The notes under the pieces were generated by a model that was given only the letters and a program-made list of their open reading frames with translations, ran no database searches and had not been told where the DNA came from. The translations under genes and the position numbers were made by a program. From Metalysinibacillus jejuensis (GTDB taxonomy: Bacteria > Bacillota > Bacilli > Bacillales_A > Planococcaceae), in assembly GCF_003057615.1 (NCBI RefSeq), contig NZ_QAFW01000004.1, positions 36,642-100,641 on the forward strand: DNA of 64,000 nucleotides. Reading direction: 5' to 3'. The stretch's first letter is position 1. The number at the start of each line of letters is the position of its first letter. Shown here in pieces: positions 18,429 through 27,199 of the stretch.

Positions 18429-18498
18429 TATTCTGAACAATCGTTTGCATTTATTACTAAACACTTGTATAATTTAGCCAAGTTTCGCTAGCGCTCAT

Positions 18499-18549
18499 GA
18501 GGAGACGTTAGGAAGCAAATTTAGTTTAGATTAGTTGAGGAGAGATGAG
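18499..18549 (+). promoter_or_regulatory. TRAP (MtrB) binding site on the trpP leader
   Basis: Six (T/G)AG triplets occur with an exact 5-base period: TAG at 18522, 18527 and 18532, then GAG at 18537, 18542 and 18547, and the trpP ATG falls on the next 5-base step at 18552. Looser triplets lie upstream (GAG 18499 and 18502, TAG 18509, AAG 18513). The fourth and fifth triplets are the ribosome binding site itself. This is the (G/U)AG-NN array bound by tryptophan-loaded TRAP, which would block ribosome binding, as known for trpP of B. subtilis. Confidence 0.85.
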
Positions 18550-18551
18550 TT

Positions 18552-19085
18552 ATGAACACAAAAAATCTTGTTTTAATGGCGTTACTCGTAGGTGTAGGAG
18601 CAGCACTTTATATGGTAGTTCCTGGTTTAGTAGGTGGCATGAAGCCTGACTTCATGTTAACGATGATGTTTATCGGTATTTTATTATTCCCCTATGCAAA
18701 AGAGACATTTTTACTCGCTTTAGCAACGGGGGTACTATCAGGTTTATTTACTACATTCCCAGGTGGCTTCTTACCAAATATTATCGATAAAGCAATTACA
18801 GGCTTTGTATTTTTAGGCGTAATCCTACTAGCAAAAAAAGTTATGCACCATATGGTAGCAAGCGTAATAGTAGTAATGTTAGGTACGATACTATCAGGTG
18901 TTATCTTCTTGGGGACAGCACTTTTTGTATTCGGTGCTAACGTACCTGTTGGCTTCTCTGCCCTATTTATCGGTGTAGTACTACCTGCTACATTGTTCAA
19001 CGCAGTAGCATTCGCTGTGATTTACCCTATTATTACGAACCTAGTAAAACGCTCGTCATTTAAAACAGCAACAGCTCATGCGTAA
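18552..19085 (+). CDS. trpP: Tryptophan transporter TrpP
   Basis: A 177-residue integral membrane protein with about five helices, matching B. subtilis TrpP (YhaG). The N-terminus LVLMALLVGVGAALYMVVPG and the following GGMKPDFMLTMMFIGILLFP loop are the family's recognisable region. It is thought to import tryptophan. Translation appears to be controlled by TRAP through the triplet array overlapping its ribosome binding site. It lies between hit and yhaH/hpr, as in B. subtilis, and ends in a clear terminator. Confidence 0.87.
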   Translation: MNTKNLVLMALLVGVGAALYMVVPGLVGGMKPDFMLTMMFIGILLFPYAKETFLLALATGVLSGLFTTFPGGFLPNIIDKAITGFVFLGVILLAKKVMHHMVASVIVVMLGTILSGVIFLGTALFVFGANVPVGFSALFIGVVLPATLFNAVAFAVIYPIITNLVKRSSFKTATAHA

Positions 19086-19091
19086 GTCGAA

Positions 19092-19122
19092 GCGATCTGT
19101 CATTTTGGCAGATCGTTTTTTC
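19092..19122 (+). terminator. Terminator of trpP
   Basis: CGATCTG pairs with CAGATCG over a 9-base loop, followed by TTTTTTCTTTT. Confidence 0.85.
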
Positions 19123-19187
19123 TTTTCGAAAGGTATGAATTTGGGTATGATAAAGGTAAGTACGTAATTTACTTGGAGGTATGGAAG

Positions 19188-19562
19188 ATGAAAGCAAAAA
19201 ACTTTTTATTAGGTGTCACAGCAGGTGTAGTAGGCGGTATGGCTGTTGCAGCTTTTGTAGCACCCCAATCTGGCAACGCGCTGCGCTCTTCACTTAAAAC
19301 AAACACAGCTAATCTTAAAATGGGCTTCGCTGATACACGTAACGAAGCAATGAATGTTAAAACAGCTGTCGCTACTCTAGCTTCGGTTGCAAAAAATAAT
19401 ATTCCGCAAATAGTAAATGATTTAAAAGGGTCAATTCAACGTTTCCAACAAGATATCGAACCAAATGCAGACCACTTGAAACAAGAAATCGGTTCTTTAC
19501 AACAATCTATTAGCGAAATCGAGAAAAATATTAGCGAACTTAAAGAAAACACACAAAATTAA
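19188..19562 (+). CDS. yhaH: YtxH-domain protein (YhaH-like)
   Basis: A 124-residue small protein starting MKAKNFLLGVTAGVVGGMAVAAFVAPQSG: one glycine-rich membrane segment followed by a long helical, coiled-coil-prone tail with repeated IsEIEKNISELKEN-type heptads. This is the YtxH/general-stress-protein pattern. The start is the ATG at 19188, 7 bases after GGAGGT. It sits between trpP and hpr as yhaH does in B. subtilis. Molecular function is unknown. Confidence 0.78.
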   Translation: MKAKNFLLGVTAGVVGGMAVAAFVAPQSGNALRSSLKTNTANLKMGFADTRNEAMNVKTAVATLASVAKNNIPQIVNDLKGSIQRFQQDIEPNADHLKQEIGSLQQSISEIEKNISELKENTQN

Positions 19563-19621
19563 ACTAATCTTAAATAGTTTTTTAGTACTAACAAAATATC
19601 AAATAGTTGATAAAATTAATA

Positions 19622-19668
19622 AAAATGACGCTTAAAATAATATTTTTTAAGCGTCATTTTATTTTTTA
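19622..19668. terminator. Terminator after yhaH
   Basis: AAAATGACGCTTAAAA pairs with TTTTAAGCGTCATTTT across a short AT loop, then ATTTTTTATT. The 175-base gap before hpr otherwise shows no gene. Confidence 0.85.
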
Positions 19669-19747
19669 TTTTTTCTAACTTTAAAGTCTTTTCCTTTACT
19701 GCTATAATATTTTTAAAATGCTAATGAGAAAGTAGTAGGTGATTGCT

Positions 19748-20299
19748 ATGTCAGATGAGTTATACACAAAAAAAGAAGCAATGTTATATAGTCAGCGCAT
19801 TGCTCAGCTATCAAAAGCACTATGGAAAGCAGTAGAAAAAGATTGGCAACATTGGATAAAACCTTATGATTTAAATATTAATGAGCATCATATTCTGTGG
19901 ATCTCATTTCACTTAAAAGGTGCCTCTATTTCGGATGTGGCGAAATTCGGAGTCATGCACGTCTCTACAGCCTTCAACTTCTCTAAAAAACTCGAAGAAC
20001 GAGGCTACTTATCCTTCTCTAAACGTGATGATGATAAACGTAACACCTACGTTGAGTTGACACAGGCTGGCATCCAATTAATTTTAGAGCTTAATGCTAA
20101 CTACCATAATACACAGCACACCGTATTAAATGGCTCATTGCCTCTTAAAGATTTATACGGTCGTTTCCCTGAGTTTTTAGACGTAATGGCGGTCATCCGA
20201 AATATTTACGGTGATGATTTTATCGATATTTTTGAACGCTCATTTTCACATTTTCACGAATCCTTCGATGATTTAGAACGTAAACATTCGGATAGGTGA
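19748..20299 (+). CDS. hpr: MarR-family transition-state regulator Hpr (ScoC)
   Basis: A 183-residue DNA-binding protein. The winged helix (about residues 45-110) includes [47 protein letters not shown] and the wing [14 protein letters not shown], which are highly typical of Hpr/ScoC. In B. subtilis it represses extracellular proteases, sporulation and peptide-uptake genes. The start is ATG 19748 after AGGTGAT; a GTG at 19739 is in frame but overlaps that site. Position between yhaH and the yhaJ-like/prsA genes supports the assignment. Confidence 0.88.
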   Translation: MSDELYTKKEAMLYSQRIAQLSKALWKAVEKDWQHWIKPYDLNINEHHILWISFHLKGASISDVAKFGVMHVSTAFNFSKKLEERGYLSFSKRDDDKRNTYVELTQAGIQLILELNANYHNTQHTVLNGSLPLKDLYGRFPEFLDVMAVIRNIYGDDFIDIFERSFSHFHESFDDLERKHSDR

Positions 20300-20302
20300 A
20301 AC

Positions 20303-20344
20303 AAAAGGAATGTTAAGTCACACTCATGCTTAACATTCCTTTTC
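20303..20344 (+). terminator. Terminator of hpr
   Basis: AAAAGGAATGTTAAG pairs with CTTAACATTCCTTTT over an 11-base loop. Confidence 0.85.
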
Positions 20345-20376
20345 ATGTTACCTATAATTAAATAGGAGGTGACGAT

Positions 20377-20922
20377 ATGCATTGTTGGAAAATCTTAAAT
20401 ATTTATAAACAATATGGACTCACCCGCATTTTGCTTTGGGCAGTTATTGTTTTTATTTTAACGTTATGTAGCAGCTACTTATTATTTACCTTTTACTATA
20501 CCAAGCCCTTTACAGACGATTATTTATGGCTATTCGCCCTATTATTTATCATGATGTACCCTATACATAAAGGCGTGCATTATTTAACACTTTTTGATTA
20601 CCGTAAAGATGTAAATGCTCAGTGGGAAGTCATTTATGATTGGTTGCCTACTTTACACTTACGCATTACCGAAATTTTACCTAAAAATCGCTATATTATT
20701 ACACGCTTAGCACCGTTTATCGTCATTAACAGTAGTATTATTTTAGGCATGTTAGTGCTGCCGCGTTTCATTCATTATGGTGCTATTTTACTCGCTTACC
20801 ATACCGCGATTTGCGTGATTGACCTTTTATATGTGAAAAACTTAATGCGCTCTCCAAAAGAATCACAAATCGAAGAAACAAAAAGAGGATTCGAGATTCT
20901 TGTACCACCTAATGTTAGGTAA
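20377..20922 (+). CDS. DUF3267 putative zincin-like membrane protein
   Basis: A 181-residue protein with four hydrophobic segments (about 19-40, 48-63, 111-128, 131-150). After the second comes PIHKGVHYL, an HxxxH motif at residues 64-68 placed like the HExxH of membrane zincin peptidases, but with Lys in place of the catalytic Glu. B. subtilis yhaJ, a DUF3267 protein, lies near hpr and prsA as well. With the Glu missing, peptidase activity is doubtful. AGGAGGTGAC precedes the ATG. Confidence 0.65.
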   Translation: MHCWKILNIYKQYGLTRILLWAVIVFILTLCSSYLLFTFYYTKPFTDDYLWLFALLFIMMYPIHKGVHYLTLFDYRKDVNAQWEVIYDWLPTLHLRITEILPKNRYIITRLAPFIVINSSIILGMLVLPRFIHYGAILLAYHTAICVIDLLYVKNLMRSPKESQIEETKRGFEILVPPNVR

Positions 20923-20987
20923 TGTTGCTTGTATTTTATTTCACATTTTTGCTATGCTAGTAGGAACGAAAGAGGGGAGGAATAGAT

Positions 20988-21173
20988 TTGCTACTATTAT
21001 CTGTAATTCTATTCTCGGTATTTTACTTATTCCAAATTAACCGTATGACGTTTGCGCTATGTGAACGTAGAGAGATTCCCGAAGAAAAACAACCGAAAAT
21101 TTATCGTACTGTTAATATTTTAATTACGATTTTACTGTTTTCTTTTTATCTCGAAGTCATTACAGCAGGATAA
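20988..21173 (+). CDS. Small membrane protein, hypothetical
   Basis: A 61-residue protein with an N-terminal hydrophobic segment (1-17) and a second at about 42-58, joined by a charged loop ALCERREIPEEKQPKIYRT. The start is a TTG preceded by GAGGGGAGGAAT, and a strong terminator follows the stop, so expression is likely. I do not recognise a family. It sits between the DUF3267 gene and prsA. Confidence 0.6.
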   Translation: MLLLSVILFSVFYLFQINRMTFALCERREIPEEKQPKIYRTVNILITILLFSFYLEVITAG

Positions 21174-21180
21174 GCATTCA

Positions 21181-21214
21181 AAAAGAAGTTGCCAAATGCA
21201 ACTTCTTTTTTTTG
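21181..21214 (+). terminator. Terminator before prsA
   Basis: AGAAGTTGC pairs with GCAACTTCT over a 5-base loop, followed by eight T residues. Confidence 0.9.
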
Positions 21215-21294
21215 GATGGAACTATTTTTGTTTTATTTTCGTTTATGATATAGTGTAACTTGCATGAACTCAATAGTGGGGAGAGAATTTATTT

Positions 21295-22251
21295 ATGAAG
21301 AAAAAAGCATTAACGTTGACACTTGCTGCCTCGGTAGTAGCTTTAGCTGCTTGTAGCAGTGGCGATAACGAAAAAATTGTAACATCAAAAGATTTAGGTG
21401 ATATTACAGCAAGTGACTTCAATGAAATGTCAAAAAAATTAACAGGCCCATTTGTTTTAAAACAAATGTTAACAGAAAAAGTATTAGCTGATAAATATGA
21501 AGTAACAAAAGAGGAAATTGACGAAGCTTTTGCACCGATTAAAGAACAATACGGTGATGAGTTAAACGCTGCATTAGCATCTAGCGGTTTAACTGCTGAA
21601 GGCTTTAAAGAATCTTTACGTGTTCAACTTCTACAAGAAAAAGCATTAATGGAGCATGCTGTTTCTGAAGATGAAGTGAAAAAGATTTACGAGCAAGGTA
21701 AAGAGGAATTAAACGGTCGTCATATTTTAGTAGAAGACGAAGAAACAGCTAAAAAAGCGATTAAAGAAATTAAAGATGGTGCATCGTTCGCAGATGTTGC
21801 TAAAAAATATTCAACTGATCCAGGTTCAAAAGATAAAGGCGGCGAGCTTGGTTGGTTCTCACAAGGCACAATGCGAGAGTCATTCAATGATGCAGCTTAC
21901 GACCTTGAATTAAATACATTAAGTGAACCTGTCGCTTCTGACTTCGGCTTCCACGTAATTGAAATTACCGATCGACGCGAAGTAAAAGATTACCCTAAAT
22001 TTGAAGAGAAAGAAAAAGAAATTCGTGAAGGCTTAGTGCAAAAAATGGGCCAAACGGGTGAAGCTCAAATGGTATTAGATGAAGTTGTAGGTAAATTAAT
22101 TAAAGAAGCTAACTTCAAAACAGAAGATCCATTATTAAAAGAAGCGTTAAAACTTTACGCACAAGATGAAGAGCCAGCAGCTGATGAAGCTGAAGATGAC
22201 AAAGAACAACCTAAAGAAGAACCAAAAGAAGAAAAATCAGATAAAAAATAA
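21295..22251 (+). CDS. prsA: Foldase lipoprotein PrsA (parvulin-type prolyl isomerase)
   Basis: Extracytoplasmic folding factor for secreted proteins. The 318-residue precursor has the lipobox ALAAC (Cys 20), an N-terminal chaperone-like region, a PpiC/parvulin domain (about residues 135-225: GRHILVEDEETAKKAI, FADVAKKYSTDPGSKDKGGELGWF, FHVIEI), and a C-terminal low-complexity tail rich in Glu, Asp and Lys. The ATG follows GGGGAGAG. It is downstream of hpr as in B. subtilis and ends at a large hairpin. Confidence 0.95.
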   Translation: MKKKALTLTLAASVVALAACSSGDNEKIVTSKDLGDITASDFNEMSKKLTGPFVLKQMLTEKVLADKYEVTKEEIDEAFAPIKEQYGDELNAALASSGLTAEGFKESLRVQLLQEKALMEHAVSEDEVKKIYEQGKEELNGRHILVEDEETAKKAIKEIKDGASFADVAKKYSTDPGSKDKGGELGWFSQGTMRESFNDAAYDLELNTLSEPVASDFGFHVIEITDRREVKDYPKFEEKEKEIREGLVQKMGQTGEAQMVLDEVVGKLIKEANFKTEDPLLKEALKLYAQDEEPAADEAEDDKEQPKEEPKEEKSDKK

Positions 22252-22256
22252 TATGT

Positions 22257-22309
22257 AAAAAGGCTGTTTCACATCCTCCGTTTTCACGGACATGTGACAG
22301 CCTTTTTTT
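22257..22309 (+). terminator. Terminator of prsA
   Basis: AAAAAGGCTGT...CACAT pairs with ATGTG...ACAGCCTTTTTTT around a CCG/CGG inner stem. It lies right after the prsA stop and may also act on the convergent yhaM transcript. Confidence 0.9.
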
Positions 22310-22352
22310 ACAAGTACTTTCTTGTCGTAACCTGCTTGTGCTATACTTCAGC

Positions 22353-23291
22353 TTAATCTATCATTGGCTTATAAAACGAGCGATTATCTAGAGCAAATAA
22401 ACGCTCTGTAAATGTGCCCGCTTCAGTTTGACCTAATGCGCGATTTAGCATATTCATTTTCGCATCAATATTGTCAATATAATGAAGCATTTCCGCTTCA
22501 GCTAACATTGGCTTTTTAGGACTACCCCACTCTTCTTTCCCATGATGAGATAATACCATATGTTGTAACAACATCACTTCTTCGCCTTCGATATTTAGCT
22601 CTTTTGCAGCCTCAGCAATTTCCGATACCATAATCGAAATATGCCCAATTAAATTACCTTCTACAGTATAACTTGTCCCTACTGGACCCGTAAGCTCTGT
22701 AACTTTGCCAACATCATGTAAAATAACACCCGCATATAAAAGATCACGGTGTAAAGTCGGATATAAATCACAAATTGCTTTACTTAAATTTAACATGGAT
22801 ACGACATGATCAATTAAGCCAGAAGCATAATCATGATGGTTGCGCATCGCCGCTGGATACACTAAAAACGCTTCTTTATGTTTTTCTAAAATCGAGCGCG
22901 TAATACGCATAATATTAGGATTTTTAATATCAAATAAATAACGAACAACTTGTTCATACAGTTGCTCTTTTGGTTGTGCAGCAGAAGGCACTAAATCACT
23001 AACCGTAATGCCTTCGTCTTCCTTAGCTACGCGAATTGCTTTTAGACGCAACTGCTTTCGTCCACGATAGTCTTGGATTTCTCCTCCTACTTGAACGATG
23101 ACACCTGCACGATACATCTCTTCTTGTTCTTCTTTTGTGTCCCAAAGCTTTGCTTCAATGTCCCCACTTTTATCTTGTAAAACGAGCGACATAAAAGGTT
23201 TACCTACCGTAGTAATTCCTGAGGTAGCTTGTTTAATTAATAAATACTGATTAACCGCTTCGCCTACTCGTAACGTTGTAATGCCAGCCAT
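22353..23291 (-). CDS. yhaM: 3'-5' exoribonuclease YhaM
   Basis: A 312-residue nuclease: an N-terminal OB-fold nucleic-acid domain (about 1-100, with [15 protein letters not shown]) and a C-terminal HD phosphohydrolase domain (VILHDVGKV near residue 195, preceded by LIDHVVSM and followed by [11 protein letters not shown]). In B. subtilis YhaM degrades RNA and single-stranded DNA ends. The ATG at 23291 follows AGAGGGAGTG; the longer frame to 23390 has no such site. It comes 13 bases after yhaN, so yhaO-yhaN-yhaM read as one transcript. Confidence 0.93.
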   Translation of the reverse strand: MAGITTLRVGEAVNQYLLIKQATSGITTVGKPFMSLVLQDKSGDIEAKLWDTKEEQEEMYRAGVIVQVGGEIQDYRGRKQLRLKAIRVAKEDEGITVSDLVPSAAQPKEQLYEQVVRYLFDIKNPNIMRITRSILEKHKEAFLVYPAAMRNHHDYASGLIDHVVSMLNLSKAICDLYPTLHRDLLYAGVILHDVGKVTELTGPVGTSYTVEGNLIGHISIMVSEIAEAAKELNIEGEEVMLLQHMVLSHHGKEEWGSPKKPMLAEAEMLHYIDNIDAKMNMLNRALGQTEAGTFTERLFALDNRSFYKPMID

Positions 23292-23304
23292 TGTATCACT
23301 CCCT

Positions 23305-25956
23305 CTATAATTGCTGTACTTCATCCTTTTGCCAACTATCCACTGACTGGCATGTGAAGTAAATGACTTGTCTATCCTTACTAATTGCACGTATTAATTG
23401 TACCATGTACATAAAACGGTTTCGATCGAAATGCACGAAAGGATCGTCCATAATAAATGGTAGCGGTGCTGTTTTTTCGAGCGTCTTCGCTAAGGCAAAA
23501 CGCAAAGCCGTGTAAGCTTGTTGTTTTGTAGCTTGTGATAACTCTACAATTCGGTAACGTTGCCCGCCCGTAGCTTCAACTTCAAAATAACCATCTTCAT
23601 TCACAATTAACTTTGCATATTGTTTTTGCGTTAATAAATGAAAGTATTCACTAGCAAACGTTAGCACTTGCGGTAGTTTACGCTCACGCAATTGTGTAAA
23701 CGTTTGTTCAATCGCTGTGATGACGGTCTGCGTTTTAGCCCAGTCCATCACGGCCTGCCTAAAACTTTCCTTTGTTTGCTCATAATGTTGCATGACTTCT
23801 CCGTAACTTTCATCTTGCTCTTTAGCACGCAACGTTTGTTGTAACTGTTGTTGCTCTGTAATTTTTTCTTCTAGTCGCTTTTCAATCTCTTGTTCTTCAT
23901 ATAAATAGTGTTCGGTTCTCGCTATAATTTCTTGATCATCTACTGTTGTAGGTGGCGCTATTGTAATTTGTTCTTGTAAAATCTGCAAACGTTCTTTGCG
24001 TTGCTCTACGAGTTGCCATTCGGCAAAGGCATCATATAACATCTCTTCATCAACTACTTGCATCTTAGTAAAGTAATCTTTTTGAGCCTGATGCTGTAGA
24101 GCTAAGCGCTCTGTTAAACGGCTTACCTCTTTATCGATAGTTTCAATACGCTTTGTTGCTTGTTGATAAGCTTCATATTGCGGTTGTAATTGTTCACGTA
24201 AGCGATGAACAAGAGAAAAGGCTTGATCTACGTCTACATCGTTTTGTAACAACTGTTGCACATCTTGAAGTATTTGCTCTTGCCTCATTAAACTATCCTG
24301 TAAACGTTCTTTTTTTACTGCGATAATTTGTGCATCTTCCTGTAATTTGCGCACACGTACGAATAATTCTTTCATCAATGAGCGGTCTGTTAACGGCTTA
24401 GTATAAAAAGATTGAATAAATTGTTGCAGTAAGATTTCTTGTTGATCGTGTTGTTGTTCAAGCTCGCTTATATCCTCTTTAATTTTATGATAGCGTTGCT
24501 TATAATTTTCTATTTGCTCTTCTACAAAGCGCTCAGACGTCATGCGCAAACGTAATTGCACGATGTATAAAAATACTAGAATACAAGCGACACCTGCTAC
24601 AAAAGTATAAACATTTTGCCAAAACCACGACATTAATAAAAATAATATAGCTGCAATAGCAGCAAAAAATTTAATAAACTGCATTTGTTTAATACGCTGT
24701 TCACGTTCTTCTTTACGGCGAATGCGAATTCCTTCCGTATCTGTCGTACCTTCTAAAGCTTCTAACTCTTTATGCACATCATTTAAAGTATGTAGTTGCA
24801 AAGATAGTTGCGCATCAATTTCTTTCATTTGGCGCAGCACTTGTTGAAACTGCTCTTCCTTTTCAATTGAAACATTTTGCTTTAGCATCACTTCTTGCTC
24901 TTCGATGGTATTTATACCAAGCAAGCGAAACTGTTTCGCATTTTCGCGTTCAATTTGTTCAATCTCATCTTGAAGCATTGCGATTTTTTGCTGATTTTGA
25001 TGCCAAGGTGTTTCGTGTGTCAACATATCTGTCGTAGCACTAAAGCGTGCAATATCAAATACCAATGCCTGTTGCTCTTGCGTTTTTTCCTGTTGCAATT
25101 GGTGCAACTTACGTTCGTCCTCTAAAATCATTGCTTTCGTTTGTATAAACTCTTCCATCTCATGACGTACAAATGGAAGTACTTCAGCTTGTGCGAGAGT
25201 TTCTTCAATACGGCTTCGTTCAATAATTAGTGGCAACTGTTGCAATAATGTGCGGTAATACTGCCACTGTTGGTTAGCTTCTATTTTCTGTTGTCGCAAG
25301 TTTGTAATCGCACGCTCTACTTCTTGTAAAGTTTGCACTTCGACATCATAGCTTTGTAATGCGTGATGAAGCTGTTTACTACGCTGTTCTAACTCAGTAA
25401 TTTTATGAAGATGGGCTTGTACGCTATACGAAGAATGTTGTGTTTCTTGCGATGTTAACTGTTTAGCCATCGCCATTAATTTTTCAATGTCTGTTGTACC
25501 TGATGCTAGAAGTACACGCGATAGCTCCTCTTCAGATAGGCGCTCCATACCTTGTAATTCTTCCACAGAAAAAGCAAAAATAGCGGCTAAACTTGCACGT
25601 GAGTAGCCGTATAATAATTGCGGAAGAAAGCTGGCATCTTTACGCGTTTTATTATCAAGCGTAATCGTGACATCTCCTTCAACTGCATTGCCACGCACAC
25701 GCTCAATTTCACATTCGCCATAGGTCTCATGAACGATAGTAATTTTACCGCCATATTGTGTAGCCACTTTAGGCTCATAACGCCTTACTTCTTCTTTTTT
25801 AGTAGGAAAGCCGTAAAAAATTTGTAAAATAAATTGTTGAATCGTTGTTTTCCCAGCTTCGTTACCGCCATAAATTACACTTAAGCCTTTATCAAAATAC
25901 AACTTTTTATTTTCATGCTTGCCAAAACCATAAATATGCAATGCTTTAATGTACAA
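23305..25956 (-). CDS. yhaN: YhaN, SbcC/Rad50-like ATPase with coiled coils
   Basis: An 883-residue SMC-like protein. The N-terminus [15 protein letters not shown] leads to Walker [15 protein letters not shown] near residue 35; long Gln/Glu-rich coiled coils fill the middle; the C-terminus has a Walker B-like [12 protein letters not shown] and a signature-like [10 protein letters not shown]. Unusually for SMC proteins, two hydrophobic helices (about residues 470-505, [17 protein letters not shown] and [14 protein letters not shown]) interrupt the coiled coil, as in B. subtilis YhaN. Start is TTG at 25956 after GAGGTGG, 10 bases past yhaO. It probably partners YhaO in DNA end processing near the membrane. 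Confidence 0.85.
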   Translation of the reverse strand: MYIKALHIYGFGKHENKKLYFDKGLSVIYGGNEAGKTTIQQFILQIFYGFPTKKEEVRRYEPKVATQYGGKITIVHETYGECEIERVRGNAVEGDVTITLDNKTRKDASFLPQLLYGYSRASLAAIFAFSVEELQGMERLSEEELSRVLLASGTTDIEKLMAMAKQLTSQETQHSSYSVQAHLHKITELEQRSKQLHHALQSYDVEVQTLQEVERAITNLRQQKIEANQQWQYYRTLLQQLPLIIERSRIEETLAQAEVLPFVRHEMEEFIQTKAMILEDERKLHQLQQEKTQEQQALVFDIARFSATTDMLTHETPWHQNQQKIAMLQDEIEQIERENAKQFRLLGINTIEEQEVMLKQNVSIEKEEQFQQVLRQMKEIDAQLSLQLHTLNDVHKELEALEGTTDTEGIRIRRKEEREQRIKQMQFIKFFAAIAAILFLLMSWFWQNVYTFVAGVACILVFLYIVQLRLRMTSERFVEEQIENYKQRYHKIKEDISELEQQHDQQEILLQQFIQSFYTKPLTDRSLMKELFVRVRKLQEDAQIIAVKKERLQDSLMRQEQILQDVQQLLQNDVDVDQAFSLVHRLREQLQPQYEAYQQATKRIETIDKEVSRLTERLALQHQAQKDYFTKMQVVDEEMLYDAFAEWQLVEQRKERLQILQEQITIAPPTTVDDQEIIARTEHYLYEEQEIEKRLEEKITEQQQLQQTLRAKEQDESYGEVMQHYEQTKESFRQAVMDWAKTQTVITAIEQTFTQLRERKLPQVLTFASEYFHLLTQKQYAKLIVNEDGYFEVEATGGQRYRIVELSQATKQQAYTALRFALAKTLEKTAPLPFIMDDPFVHFDRNRFMYMVQLIRAISKDRQVIYFTCQSVDSWQKDEVQQL

Positions 25957-25966
25957 TTTTTCCACC

Positions 25967-27127
25967 TCAACTTTCTTGCATCTTACGTAAAAATAGCTGT
26001 TCCGCTTCACGGAGTAATGTCGAAACGTCAATTGGTGTTTCTTGTAATAGACGTGATGCTGTTCCATTTTGGTAGAGCGATGCGAGCACATGTTGCCAAT
26101 CGTCTTCCTTCCAGCTGTGCATCGTCTCAATTACTTGTTGTGCTGCATTGGTTGTTGGACGTGGCGCGTTCGTTACAGCTTCCATTTTAGCTAGCCATAC
26201 GAATGGCAACTGTTCACTTTCCATTTCCCTTAATACTTTTAACCACTCAACTTCTGTTGTACTATGCCATAATTTACTGCCCTCTTCCGTTAGGTTCGTT
26301 AACGTAAGGTGCACAAAAGCAGCTTGGTATTTATCGCGAATACGCATACATACATTATGGCTCAACACCATTAAATCATTGGCATAGCGTATCGTACTAG
26401 CGTCAATTTCCTCGCGAAGGTAAACGAGCGGCGCGATAGGTATAAATTTTGTCACACACTCCCCTTTAGTGACTGTCACATCAAGAAAGCCACGTGATCC
26501 GGTTTCTAAGGCACTCGTACTTTGCGGCGTACCACTGTAAGCACTGTAAGGTTGCTGTGTAACTACACGCGACTCATGTTGCCCTCCTAACGCGGTATAG
26601 TCATAGCCTTTCGCCTTAAGTTGTTGTTCGGTTACTTCACCATATAACATCGCAATATGAATATGTTTTTTATCCACTTGTGGATAAGTATCCCATAACG
26701 CTGTAGGCATTTGGGGACGTTGATAACTACATCCTGTAATTTTAACCCCGCCCTCGATGGGCAAAGTAATTGTCGTCGTTTTTGATGGCATACTAATGAC
26801 ATTATCAGGATACGAAAAACGCGACCAAACTCCGTCAGTATAATCATGTGCCCCGTAGCTGACGATGACAGGTATATTATGTGCTTGTAGTTGTTCAAAT
26901 CCTTGTTGCAGCGCTTGCTGAGCACGCAGACTACGCGATGCTCCGTCATAGTTATCCCCTACTAATAAAATAAAATCGGGCTGTTGTTCAATGGCATATT
27001 GTACAATTTTTTGCCATGCTAAAAACGTGCTTTGTCGAACAACTTGAAGCGCGTGTAAGGATAGGTCCGTCACACCTTTAAACGGACGATCAATATGTAA
27101 ATCGGAAATATGTAAAAAACGTACCAT
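25967..27127 (-). CDS. yhaO: YhaO, SbcD/Mre11-like metallophosphoesterase
   Basis: A 386-residue predicted DNA exonuclease. Calcineurin-type metal motifs are FLHISDLHIDRPF (residues 4-16), LLVGDNYDGAS, and VSYGAHDY, placing it with SbcD/Mre11. The ATG at 27127 follows GAGGTG; a longer frame to 27148 has no better site. It is the first gene of yhaO-yhaN-yhaM, and the ATPase YhaN next door is the expected partner. Confidence 0.88.
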   Translation of the reverse strand: MVRFLHISDLHIDRPFKGVTDLSLHALQVVRQSTFLAWQKIVQYAIEQQPDFILLVGDNYDGASRSLRAQQALQQGFEQLQAHNIPVIVSYGAHDYTDGVWSRFSYPDNVISMPSKTTTITLPIEGGVKITGCSYQRPQMPTALWDTYPQVDKKHIHIAMLYGEVTEQQLKAKGYDYTALGGQHESRVVTQQPYSAYSGTPQSTSALETGSRGFLDVTVTKGECVTKFIPIAPLVYLREEIDASTIRYANDLMVLSHNVCMRIRDKYQAAFVHLTLTNLTEEGSKLWHSTTEVEWLKVLREMESEQLPFVWLAKMEAVTNAPRPTTNAAQQVIETMHSWKEDDWQHVLASLYQNGTASRLLQETPIDVSTLLREAEQLFLRKMQES

Positions 27128-27199
27128 TATTTTCACCTCATCCCTCATTATACTAAAAAAAAAGACACTCGCGCATTATTATACGCAAGCATCCCTAAT

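Noticed and set aside
24895..25125. Plus-strand frame inside yhaN
   Set aside because: A shadow frame of the coiled-coil codons; no start signal and no recognisable protein.
23305..25956. Hydrophobic stretch in yhaN as a sign of gene fusion or frameshift
   Set aside because: The frame is continuous, the coiled coils run on both sides, and B. subtilis YhaN has the same feature.
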